Shown in pieces: positions 40,342-50,057 of a stretch of 64,000 nt of DNA. The DNA lies in contig OY723241.1 of assembly GCA_963210315.1 (NCBI GenBank), positions 372,001-436,000 of the forward strand, given 5' to 3'. The notes beneath the pieces are model-generated. The model made no database searches, was not told the DNA's origin, and worked only from the letters and a program-made list of their open reading frames with translations. The DNA is from Rhynchopus euleeides (taxonomy: Eukaryota > Euglenozoa > Diplonemea > Diplonemida > Diplonemidae). Position 1 is the first letter of the stretch. Every line of letters starts with the position of its first letter. The translations under genes and the position numbers were made by a program.

Positions 40342-43300
40342 TTTTTTTTGGCAACGACGAAAAGAGGGGTACTTTTTGGGAGCTTCTTTAGAATTCTTTT
40401 CGGGGGGGTGGGGGGGATGATAGGGAGAGATGTGGGCTATTTTTTTTGTGTGCGGCGCTATCCCAAATGAAAAACGGGGTGGTTTTTCAGCGGTGCAGAA
40501 ATACGGAAAAAGGTAGCTTTGCACACCTCAGGGTTTTTTTTGTTTTGTTTTTTCCTTCTTTTGTTCCTGGTTGCTGTAATTGTGTGTGAGTGGGGTGCCA
40601 GACTTTCCCGACACGCCTGTATTGCCTCCCCACCCCACCACACACGTACGCCCCCAACGTTTCGCCAACTCAGGGAGCTACCCGAATCAGGCTCTGGGTT
40701 GCGTGTGCCCCTGACTCAACTCTGGGGTGTACGAGATGAAAAGACTGGTGATAAATAATTTGAGACGTCCGCCCCCCTCCCTCCCCCCGGTTAGCAGCGG
40801 TTGCTGGTGTTCCTCTTGAAGAAACGAGGGACCAACAGCCCCCACCGCACCCCACCCCCCCCCCCCGCTTTTTTTGTATTGTTTGGGAAAAAAGCAAACA
40901 ACAAAAGGATGCCTCACCCACAACAACAGGAACGTTACACCTCAAAAATAAGGCAAGGTCACATTATTGCATTCTGAAAAGGCGCAGCTATGTCGCAGAG
41001 GGGGGGAAATCGCGAAGAGGGGGGGGGGGGGAAATCGGCTGAAAAGGTTCAGGGGATGGGTGGGTGGGTCGACAGAGCCCTCGGAAAAATTCAGGAAGGA
41101 GCAAAAGGCGGAGCAGGCGCAGCGCCACTCTGTCGGGCAGCGCTTGAGGTGTGTGGGGTGTGGGAATGAACGGTAATTATGCGGGGAAGATGAACCCACA
41201 ATTGGGGGGGCAAGAGCACTCTCTTCAAATGGAAAGGGTAGAAGTCGAAGCGGTGGAGCAATGGGGATGTAGATCCCCGGAGGGGTTGGGATGTTCGCGA
41301 CGCAGCAAGGCGCGAGGAGCGACGGCAATCTACAGCAGTGGGTGTATGTGTCGTCTGACGAGGGGGTGGTGCTGTGTGGTGTGGACCCCCCTCCCCCCAG
41401 TCTGATGAAGTGGGTGCGAGCGGGGGCCGCAAAGGATCCAGCTCAAACAAGGCAGAGAAAATTCCCCCAAGTTTGTTTTGCCCAAATTGAACCCCAGCTG
41501 CCGCCGAACTCACTAAACTGGGAAGGGATGGAGGACGGGAATGCTACTCTGGGAAGGGGGCGGGGGTAGGGGGAGCCACGTGGGATACGACGAGGGTTGA
41601 GCTCTCCAGGCCCTCGCCCACCTGTTGCGCGTTGCGTTGCTGCAACCGTGCAGCTTCCATCCCCCCCCCCCCTCCGGCCACACACCCGCACCCCCCCCCG
41701 CTCTTTGAAGCTCCGCTGTCGCGGTTGTGCGATCCCCCCCCCTTCCGGCAAGATGCCTCCTACGCCAGGCAACCCCACGCCCCCCCCTCCCATCCCCTGT
41801 CTTTAGACCACGGTGTGGGGTTTTTCTTTGGGGGCCCTCGCTATCAGCCACAGCTCGTCAGTCAGTGAGGGGGAGGTGGGCCGTGGCTCACTTTTGTCTC
41901 ACTCAGCCACGCCTGGTAGCGAGCCCCCCCCCCCCCCCCTTTTGGTGGCTTTTTTCAGTTCTTTTTCGGAAAAACTTACCACCAGGTTGTGACTGCATCA
42001 TGCCTAAACCACCCCAAGGACACATGGGGGATGGCAAAATGCACTCCGTGACCTGAAGGATGCACTGAAGGGTTTTTCCCTGCAGGAAAATCCTTCCACA
42101 AGCGCGGGCTGCTGGAGGTGGGGGAGGGAGTGTTGCTTGCGAGAAGGTAGGTTCAGTCAACACCACCCTCACATTCTGCAGGGTGAGAGGTGGAAATGGG
42201 GGTCTTGTGTAGAAGCGCCAGTAATTACCAAACACAACACGGTGGCCTAGTCAGGGCTTTGACCAGGCCTGTCCCTGGTCAAGACTGGTCAGTGACCTGG
42301 TCAGGACCAGGGGGACAGGGCAAAATTGGTGGTCAAAACCGACTAGGCCACCGTGAAGAGAGAGAGGGAGAGTAACGCTTGTGGGTATCACCAACTTGGG
42401 GCTGCGACAGAGCCACCACCCCTCCCCCCCCAACCACCCACCCCTCCCCACCCTCGCAGACATGTGGAGCTGCATGTTGTAGTGGAGGCTGCACGGCAAG
42501 CCAAGCACTGACGATACATCCACCCACGAGTGAGCCATGGCCCGCAAAGCTGTGAAGCCTGTTTACTTTCTACTTTGGGGATCCTTCACATGGGTGTCGA
42601 GCGGAAGGTTATCAACGACTTCTGCACGCGACCCGTAGGTGCAGGAGCTCGGAATGAGCATGGCCTAAGCACATGCCTTTTGTATTCGTGTAGTGTACAT
42701 ACCGATCCCCCCCCCCCCTCTCTCTCTCACTCTCTCCTCCCTCCCTACTTCGTGTGTTTCACTGTGCGTCTCCTGCGTTCGTATTGTAGTTTTAGGTAGC
42801 GTGCTGGCAACACGGAGTGCCCCCCTGGAGTACACACCATGAGAACCGGGCCCGCTATCCTGCTATCCTACTCCCACTCGACTCGACATGACATGACATG
42901 CCGCTCGGTTTTACTTTAGTTCGCCACAGCCAACTCAGCATAAGGAAGAGAGAGCCTCTTGAGCCACGCTCTTGCAGTGGACACACGCACATCTTGTTCT
43001 TTGCCGCGACACCGGTGGAGAAGTTTACACAAGACAACACGGCAGTGACCTACGCCCCCAAACTGGGTGTCAGGGAGCGGGTCTGGGCCCCAGAGGGGCC
43101 ATCCACACCCGGGCCAGACCCGCGAAGAACCACCACACCCAACGCGCAAGGCCGACAAGCCTTGCCAGGCCCACCTCCCCACCACTGCCAAAAAAAACCC
43201 CTCCGATCCCCACCCCCGCCCCCCCCCGCCCAAAGAAATTTTGAGCAAGACAACGCGCAAAATCCACACCCCCCCCCCCCACCCGCGATCGCCCCTCTTT

Positions 43301-43355
43301 CCCCCTATGCCCTTTCCTCCTCCTCCTCCTCCCTCCCTCCTTGGCAGTGGCTCAA
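40342..43355. other. Intergenic, homopolymer-rich
   Basis: No gene supported. It has many C/T and G runs and a foldback at 42237-42354. The tract just upstream of 40341 on the minus strand is pyrimidine-rich followed by AAAG, compatible with a trans-splice acceptor. Confidence 0.55.
42237..42354. repeat. 118-bp foldback repeat CACGGTGGCCTAGTC
   Basis: CACGGTGGCCTAGTC at 42238 is matched by GACTAGGCCACCGTG ending at 42354, with inner TTTGACCA/TGGTCAAAA and CTGTCCCTGGTC/GACCAGGGGGACAG arms. It looks like a miniature inverted-repeat element; no clear target duplication was seen. Confidence 0.7.
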
Positions 43356-44249
43356 TCACTCGCCCAAAGGGAGGTCGCCGCGGAGGATTTTGCCGGCCAG
43401 CACCTCATCTGGGAAGACCGGGGAGTAGTCGTGTCTTGCGGTGAACTCGATGTCAAGCTTGGTGAGGTCGTTCCCCTGAGGGGTGCAGAAGTGGACAGCG
43501 GTGCTTTCGGGTTCAGGCGAGACGAAGCAGGCGTATGCTGGGGGCGCGCCGCTGCTGGCAAACCGCTGCGCGTGCGACTCGAGGAGGGCGACGAACTCCG
43601 CAGCCCCGCGGGTCGAAAAGGCTTGGAAGATGGCGGAGCTGAAGCCGTCACTCCGAGGGCTTCTGAAGGGGACAACGACACGGCACCCGCTGACATGCAC
43701 CCCCTTCAGGTCCAGGCTTTGGAGGTGGGCGTACACCTTGTGCCTCTCGTGGTCAGGCGAGACAAAGGCGAACAGGCTGCTGAAGTTTTTCGACACGGTT
43801 GACACGCAAATGGAGGGCCAGAGCGTTGAATTTGTCTCCTCCAGCACCATCTCGTTCCGTGCGTCGCGCACAATCACTGACACGCAGGCCATGGACTCCA
43901 CGTCTATCGAATCGCGGAGGTTTTCAAGCAGGTCCCCTTCGCGGGGTTGGTCCAGCTCAGTCACGTCGAAGTCGCTCTCCTCCTCGTCTTTAGAGAAGTA
44001 GATCTGGTGGACGCGCACGGCAGGGAGGGCGATGCCCCCCTTCAGCAGGGCCATGTGCGGCACGGGGTAGCCATTGTCGTCAACCTCGCCTGCGGAGACA
44101 TCCAGGCGGGTGAGGAAGGCCGGCAGCCCGGTGATGCGCTCCAGCAGCTGTTGGACCTCCTCCGACGACACGCCGCCTTCCTCGGCCTCGTTCAGGCGGA
44201 GCTGGATCCGCCGCTTGCTCAGGTCACGCACATACCGATCAACAAGCAT
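43356..44249 (-). CDS. Conserved-looking hypothetical protein, 298 residues
   Basis: The ATG at 44249 (MLVDRYVRDLSKRRIQLRLN) is preferred because the upstream in-frame 64 codons are Pro/Leu-rich leader and an acceptor-like CTGCAG lies 32 bases above it. It is a globular, mixed alpha/beta-looking protein without membrane segments or signal peptide: an amphipathic start, ELDQPREGDLLENLRDSIDV, then strands VSVIVRDARNEMVL, ACFVSPEPESTAVHFC and a C-terminal acidic/hydrophobic tail. No family was recognised. It lies only 155 bp from the foldback element upstream, which may disturb its promoter or splice signals. Confidence 0.65.
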   Translation of the reverse strand: MLVDRYVRDLSKRRIQLRLNEAEEGGVSSEEVQQLLERITGLPAFLTRLDVSAGEVDDNGYPVPHMALLKGGIALPAVRVHQIYFSKDEEESDFDVTELDQPREGDLLENLRDSIDVESMACVSVIVRDARNEMVLEETNSTLWPSICVSTVSKNFSSLFAFVSPDHERHKVYAHLQSLDLKGVHVSGCRVVVPFRSPRSDGFSSAIFQAFSTRGAAEFVALLESHAQRFASSGAPPAYACFVSPEPESTAVHFCTPQGNDLTKLDIEFTARHDYSPVFPDEVLAGKILRGDLPLGE

Positions 44250-44280
44250 ATCGCATATAGTATGCTCTGAGCAGGGCAGC

Positions 44281-44330
44281 CTGCAGGGCGGGGTGGTGCA
44301 GAGGGGAAGCAGGGGTGGTAAAGCGGGTGG
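44281..44330 (-). promoter_or_regulatory. Candidate trans-splice acceptor for the 43356-44249 gene
   Basis: On the minus strand a pyrimidine-rich run (CCCCTGCTTCCCCTCTGCAC then CACCCCGCCCTGCAG) ends in AG at 44281-44282, about 31 bases ahead of the ATG. The arrangement fits euglenozoan 3' splice acceptors. Confidence 0.4.
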
Positions 44331-44403
44331 TAGATGAGGGGATACAAGCAGTCTTCCGGGGAGGCGGTGAAGGAGCGGGTGTCTGGGGGGGGGGGGGGGG
44401 GTA

Positions 44404-45551
44404 GGGGGGGTCAAATGCCACCCTTTTACGTGGACAAACACGATTTTTCAAAAAACCGGCGCAGAGGCCCCAAAGCCCCCGTAAACCCTCCAAACCCCCC
44501 CAGATCGGTCCGGAAACCCATCGAACCCCACTTTTCCACCATTCCGGGCACCTCAGGTGCCCGAATTGGGGTACCTAAATTTTGTGCCACCGTTTGGTAC
44601 CGGACAGTGCCACTGTGTGGGAGGTTGGAAAAGAAAATGCCCCAACACACCACATCTGAGGGTTGCAATGCATGTTGCTTGCCAACCACGTCATCCGGTG
44701 GGTGTCAGGCGCTATGTAGGTGGCATTAGCCAGGTCTTCGATGAGTTCTGGCTTGTATATGTACCTCCCTGCCACCATGCACCGGGAGGCTGCCTGTAGG
44801 TACGGAACAAGTCCAGATGGTCGTGTGATTCCTGTGCAGCAGTGCTCCACAACCGGGATGTGTTGACAACGACTGTTGCAACACGAGCTGTACATTCCGG
44901 GAACACACGAAGTGCGCTGTCGTGGTACCCATTGTGCCAGAATTGGTAGTTGCTGCGGTCTACTTTGCCTGGCCCAAGAGCACTGGTACTGAACGGTGCA
45001 ATATGCGTGGCGAGGTGAATGCAACGGAAGGGCGCAAAGTCAATACAGCTCTCGGATGGCGGGTGGTGGTGCCACTAGTGTGTGACGTTCACTCGAGGAT
45101 ACAACGCATCACAATGAATCAGCAACCGTGGACCGAGTACAATACGCTCTCTGTGGCTGGTGTGGGGGACAAAGGCAGTGCCTGTGCCGCAGGCAGGGAG
45201 GTACATATACAAGCCAGAACACATCGAAGACCTGGCTCATGCCACCTACATAGCGCCTGACACCCACCGGATGACGTGGTTGGCAAGCAACATGCATTGC
45301 AACCCTCAGATGTGGTGTGTTGGGGCATTTTCTTTTCCAACCTCCCACACAGTGGCACTGTCCGGTACCAAACGGTGGCACAAAATTTAGGTACCCCAAT
45401 TCGGGCACCTGAGGTGCCCGGAATGGTGGAAAAGTGGGGTTCGATGGGTTTCCGGACCGATCTGGGGGGGTTTGGAGGGTTTACGGGGGCTTTGGGGCCT
45501 CTGCGCCGGTTTTTTGAAAAATCGTGTTTGTCACCCCCATTTGACCCCCCC
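44404..45551. mobile_element. Foldback element with about 360-bp inverted arms, TA-flanked
   Basis: Ends GGGGGGGTCAAATG and CATTTGACCCCCCC are flanked by TA (44402-44403 and 45552-45553). The arms (44404-44773 and 45192-45551) are nearly identical apart from a 10-base insertion near the left tip. Each arm keeps the same open stretch (YIAPDTHRMTWLASNMHCNP), suggesting the arms derive from a former gene end. The 418-bp centre has no recognised protein. Confidence 0.85.
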
Positions 45552-46050
45552 TAGGCATACAGTGCAAACGATAATTATTATCGCACATATACCAGATACG
45601 ATAATTTTCGGAAAATTATCGCATACGATAATTTATTATCGCATACGATAATCCATTATCGTATGATGCGATAATCCCATTATCGTATACGAACGGATAC
45701 GATAATTATTATCGTATATTATCGCATACGATAATCCCATTATCGTATGTTATCGCATACGATAATAATTATCGTATCCGGTCGTATACGATAATGGGAT
45801 TATCGTATGCGATACTTACTGGGTTGCACTATTCTTGAACACCACTGCCCTCGTCAGATTCCTTCACATACTCGTCCGTCATCAGGATTCATCGCCCCCC
45901 CCCCCCCCCAGTCCCTTCAACACCCTCGATGTCATCAGACATCGAGACAGAATTCGTCATCCCCCCCCCCCACCCGCCCACCGAACAGCACAGGAACCAC
46001 ATCACGGACAGACGACCTGGCACGCCGCCCCCCCCCCCCCATCCCCCCTT

Positions 46051-48378
46051 CTAAATGATATCCATCTCAGTCTCGGATTCGTCCTCCTCAGAGGAATCAT
46101 CAGAGACATAGTCCCTTTCGAGGGCTTCTGCGAACCGGTTGCTCTTGTCGAAGTAGCCGAGGAGGTCGCCGTTCCGCTGCAAGAACAGACGATCCGCGTA
46201 GGTCTTCGTCGAGATGTTCGACCCCCGCTTGGACTTGCGGGACTCTGCCGTCGAAAACACACTGTCGACCTGTGTGACCGACACAGGCGTGCGGAGCCAA
46301 GCCACCACATGTGGCGCCAGGATGGGGAACAGCTTCCTCCCCTTCTCCAGCCAGAACGCAATCGGGGTGTCGGTCTGCAGGGATTCGGCAGGGGCATTGA
46401 GGTACTGTGTGAACTCCGCCCAGCACTCGTCGTCAGCAAGGGCATGGAAATCCACGGCCCACACCAGCTGGTTTGTGATGTCGGGGAAGTCGTCGAAGTC
46501 AGCCATCAGCACGGTTTCCGGGTCGAAGATGAGCGCCATCTCGAACCTCGCCTTCGACGGCCAAGACTCCCAGGCATCCTTCAGCAAGGTGCGGATAGGA
46601 GCAGGATAACTGGTGTTCGTCACCACCTTCTGGTACTCCTCCGTGATAGTCCGCACTTTGATGTGCCCCAGACGGGCTTCCGGGTTCTGCACCCATCGCA
46701 CGAGCCACAGCACCGGCTCCACCATCTCAGCCACAGCCACCGTCTCGCTGACGTGCTCTTCCCATGTTCCCTTCTGGATGTGCTCAGAGAGCTGCCTGAG
46801 AGTGAGTGGCTTCTTCTTCCTCGCCATCTCCACGCTGACGAACTGCAGCAGCATCGCACACCGGGTCTGCAGGTGGACTGTCAGGTCGAACATCGCTGCC
46901 CATCGAGTGTCCGAAGTAGAGGCGGGTTGCTGAGGGCTGGACACCTCCACATTGGCGGCGTGGGTGTCGTCTGTTTCCGCCACAAAGGCGGCAGCCCGCT
47001 CCAGCACCACCGCATCGGTATCTGTGACGTTCACGGATGGGAGAAGCTTGCGGAGCGCACGCACCGCTCCGCGGTCGAGAGCGGTGCGCACACGCAAATG
47101 AGTGTCACGGATGTTCGTTGCAGCATCATGCATCCTCTCCGCCCCCTGTGCCTGAAACTTCTTCCAACGGTGCCGGCGCGACTTGCACCCGAAGAACTGC
47201 GACACCAGCGTGCAGAAGGCATACGCCCGGGGGTATGACTGGCGCACTGCTCGCTTCAACGCTGCGTTGAGGTGGTGGCCCAGGCAGTAGATGCCCTCCT
47301 CCTTCTTGTCGCCAAACGCCTTGACGTTCACCGACCCGAAGTCAGCGACAACTGTACTGCGGGTAATGCCGTACAGTTCCCGCACCTCGTCAAGCACATC
47401 CCCGACGTCCTCTGCGTTGTGCACCTCGCCGTCACCACGCACTTTCGACAGGAGGAGCACTCCCCTGCCTCCCACGTAGGCGACGACCGACATGATGGCA
47501 AAGCCAAGATGCCGCAGGCCTGTTCCATCAACGCCCAACGCCACCGGCCGGCCGGTGATGCAGTCGCGGATCTTCTTCTGGATCTCCGCGACGAACAGCG
47601 GGGCCTTGCCCAGCAGCGTCCGGGGCTTCGGCAGAGGGGTGGTCATCGGCAGCGCAAGGATAGACGCCTGGTGAGGCGTGATCCCCGCAATCACAAGGGC
47701 AAGTGCCCATGCCTTTTGAAATGATGCGGTGGTCGTGGGATCGCTCTTCGTGGTTGAAACACAGGGGGCCGCCTGCACTGGCGCTTCCTTCGATGTGGTC
47801 TGGTGCGCCTTCGTGTCGGTCACGTGTTTCTTTGCCACTGTCGATTCAGCATGCTTTACGACGATGCTACAGAGGTTGCACCACAGGACTTCGTCCGATA
47901 ATGTCCGGGGGGGGTTTGCATCAAGCAGCATGGTGCGAGTTTCGAACGGGAGGTCCTCCACCGACTTGATCGTGTAGGCCGCAGCAACTGTGGCGTCGTA
48001 CCTCGCCAGTTGCTGCAGCCGCTGCCTGGCTGTTACCAAGGAGATCCTCTTCTTGGCAGCAGCCTCGTCTGCGGCTTCCTCCACCGTTTTTCTGAGTTTT
48101 ATCGTGTCCAGGCGTTTCTGCGCGCTCTCCGATTTTCCCGCGGGCTTTGGTGCTGTCTTCTTGGGGGCTGGCTTCTTCGCTGCTGGCTTCTTTGGGGGTG
48201 GCTTTTTCACGGCCGCCTTTTTCGCTGAGGGCTTCTTGTCCTTCCCCCCCGTGACGCGACGGCGTTTCTGGTCCGGCTCGTCCTCATCACTGCCCTCTTC
48301 CTCGTCATCGCCGTCATCATCTTCCTCTGCGTCATCCTCCGTTGTTGTGTCGTCTTTTATCCTACGACGACGAGACAT
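46051..48378 (-). CDS. hAT family transposase
   Basis: 775 codons from the ATG at 48378 (MSRRRRIKDD). Order: acidic tract (about 11-35), Lys/Pro/Ala-rich nuclear-type tract (47-85), BED-like zinc finger with C167, C170, H185 and H192, and a DDE core with GVDGTG and STVVADFGS as candidate catalytic Asp positions. The hAT hallmark YCLGHHLNAALKR and SDTRWAAMFDL follow, then the C-terminal dimerisation region (ILAPHVVAWLRTPVSVTQVD, VFSTAESRKSKR) and an acidic tail. The frame is intact with no stop or frameshift, so the element may be autonomous. Another 70 in-frame codons upstream derive from duplicated DNA and are probably not translated. Confidence 0.88.
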   Translation of the reverse strand: MSRRRRIKDDTTTEDDAEEDDDGDDEEEGSDEDEPDQKRRRVTGGKDKKPSAKKAAVKKPPPKKPAAKKPAPKKTAPKPAGKSESAQKRLDTIKLRKTVEEAADEAAAKKRISLVTARQRLQQLARYDATVAAAYTIKSVEDLPFETRTMLLDANPPRTLSDEVLWCNLCSIVVKHAESTVAKKHVTDTKAHQTTSKEAPVQAAPCVSTTKSDPTTTASFQKAWALALVIAGITPHQASILALPMTTPLPKPRTLLGKAPLFVAEIQKKIRDCITGRPVALGVDGTGLRHLGFAIMSVVAYVGGRGVLLLSKVRGDGEVHNAEDVGDVLDEVRELYGITRSTVVADFGSVNVKAFGDKKEEGIYCLGHHLNAALKRAVRQSYPRAYAFCTLVSQFFGCKSRRHRWKKFQAQGAERMHDAATNIRDTHLRVRTALDRGAVRALRKLLPSVNVTDTDAVVLERAAAFVAETDDTHAANVEVSSPQQPASTSDTRWAAMFDLTVHLQTRCAMLLQFVSVEMARKKKPLTLRQLSEHIQKGTWEEHVSETVAVAEMVEPVLWLVRWVQNPEARLGHIKVRTITEEYQKVVTNTSYPAPIRTLLKDAWESWPSKARFEMALIFDPETVLMADFDDFPDITNQLVWAVDFHALADDECWAEFTQYLNAPAESLQTDTPIAFWLEKGRKLFPILAPHVVAWLRTPVSVTQVDSVFSTAESRKSKRGSNISTKTYADRLFLQRNGDLLGYFDKSNRFAEALERDYVSDDSSEEDESETEMDII

Positions 48379-48454
48379 TTTTTGATCCCTGGTGTTTCCT
48401 GTGGAGGGTGATGGCGATGCAGTCACAACATAGCGATAGACACACGGGTCGAGA

Positions 48455-48546
48455 GCGCACACGCAAATGAGTGTCACGGATGTGCGTGGCAGTATCCTGT
48501 AACCTCTCCGCCCCCCTGTGCCTGAAACTTCTTCCAACGGTGCCAG
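48455..48546. repeat. Duplicated piece of transposase coding sequence upstream of its start
   Basis: About 90 bp (GCACACGCAAATGAGTGTCA ... ACTTCTTCCAACGGTGCC) repeats 47086-47177, which lies inside the transposase gene (the RDTHLRVRTALDRG region), in the same orientation. Upstream of the start it would be read in another frame. Confidence 0.8.
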
Positions 48547-49152
48547 CTTCATTGACAGGATGCCCCAGACAGACATAGTGCTGCGCATGTCATGGCACTA
48601 TGTGTGTTGTGTCTGCCACCCATTTGTGAGGGACATTCTACACTTCTGAGTGAAGCCCCCCGTCACCAATAATTCAAAGAAGCAAAAATGGCAGCTTCCG
48701 GCTCCACTTTTACCACTTTTTCAATGTGTTCTGGGCTGATTTCTGGTTTTCCGAAAATCTCAAAAAAATTATCGCACCATTATCGTATATTATCGTATAC
48801 GATAATATACGATAATGGGAGTACGATAATAATTATCGTATGCGATAATAATTATCGTTTGCACTGTATGCCTAGGGGGGGGGGGTGGTGGTGGTGGTGT
48901 TCTAGCCTGCTGCTTCGCGTCCCCCCCTCGCCCCCCCCCCCTGCATCTACTAATGGGGCGAAAGGGCCCTGCGCACATATCGCATAGATCTCTCCATCCC
49001 TCCCCCTGCCGCATACACAGATGGTTCTAACTCTAATAAACTCAGTCAAGGCTTAACTTCCCTGCTGCGTCACCCCCCACCCCCCCCCCCCCCTCCCGCC
49101 CCCACACCCAATCACTAATGTGATTCTTGCGGAAACATTTTCAAAAAAAATA

Positions 49153-49481
49153 CCGTATACGTAAATATTATGGAACGTAAATATTATGGAACGGGCCCAT
49201 TTTTGGCCGGTCCGTTCCATAATATTTACGTTCCATAATATTTACAGGGCCAGTTGGGGACTCGGTGGTGAGGACGGCTTGCGTCAGGAATCGCGCGAAA
49301 AGTGCACGAGTAGGTCCCGTCAGGGACTCTGTATGCCGTCCGATCACCTGGTCCAAGTCCCCGAGTCGCAGAAAGCCCTGTAAATATTATGGAACGAAAA
49401 AAATCTGGAACGCCAACCCACCAGCGTTCCAAAATATTTACGTTCCATAATATTTACGTTCCAAAATATTTACGTATACGG
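49153..49481. mobile_element. Miniature TA-flanked element with 16-bp iterons, copy 2
   Basis: 329 bp, CCGTATACG ends, TA at 49151-49152 and 49482-49483. It differs from 13427-13771 by one 16-bp iteron fewer and a few substitutions, implying recent movement. Confidence 0.88.
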
Positions 49482-49483
49482 TA

Positions 49484-50057
49484 ACTACACCCCCCCCTTT
49501 GCCTGGGATAAGCCGAAAACTGCCAATGAAATACGACGGGATACAACACGCCCTCCAGAGCCCAAGTCGGGCAGCAGCAGGGCTTTGGGCAGCAGGAAGA
49601 GGGTAATGCTTTGGGCAGGGCTTTCTACGATCTACTTTACTCAGTGAGTGGATTGCAGCCCAGGGTGAAGTCCCCTGCACTGACTTGAATTGCATCCAGA
49701 GCCACAGAGCCCTGTGCAGGGCCTGTGCGTTGCCTGAAGTGCAGGAAGAGCCATCGGACGGCAGATAACAGACTCAGGCTGCAAGTGGAGGCTGCAAGCA
49801 GTTGCAGCCGAAGGCCCCGCCGCGTGAGCAAACGCAAAGAAACGAATAAACGAGGGGGTCGGGGGCGGGGCGGGCGATGCGACACACGGGGGTGCCAATT
49901 CAGTTCTGCTGATATGTCTCGTCTTGTCCCGACGCACCCACAGCTTGCAAAGGGCTGTGGGTGTGGGTTCACGACAGCGTGCGTGTCGGGAGCGATCTTC
50001 CAGGCGGCGGCCTTCCAGATCGCGACCGCCTGTTGTGCAGCATATCCTCCAAGGCCG
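49484..50057. other. Intergenic, no gene supported
   Basis: Short overlapping frames only. This is the 3' flank of the gene ending at 50058; the last ~50 codons of that gene already look non-conserved. Confidence 0.5.

Larger units (their letters stand above)
45552..48873 (-). mobile_element. hAT-like transposon with CGATAAT subterminal palindromes
   Basis: Left GGCATACAGTGCAAACGATA (from 45554) and the right inverse TATCGTTTGCACTGTATGCC (to 48872) are perfect inverted ends of about 32 bp, flanked by TA. Inside the left end some 260 bp (45571-45830) are packed with ATACGATAAT/ATTATCGTAT units; about 100 bp at the right end are similar. CAGTG-type ends suit hAT, but an 8-bp target duplication could not be defined because the flanks are G/C runs. 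Confidence 0.8.

Noticed and set aside
45835-47238. 467-codon plus-strand frame
   Set aside because: Antisense to the hAT transposase, whose motifs are on the minus strand.
45560-48864. hAT 8-bp target duplication TAGGCATA/TATGCCTA
   Set aside because: These flanks of the CAGTGC ends are inverted, not direct, so they belong to the terminal repeats and are not a target duplication.
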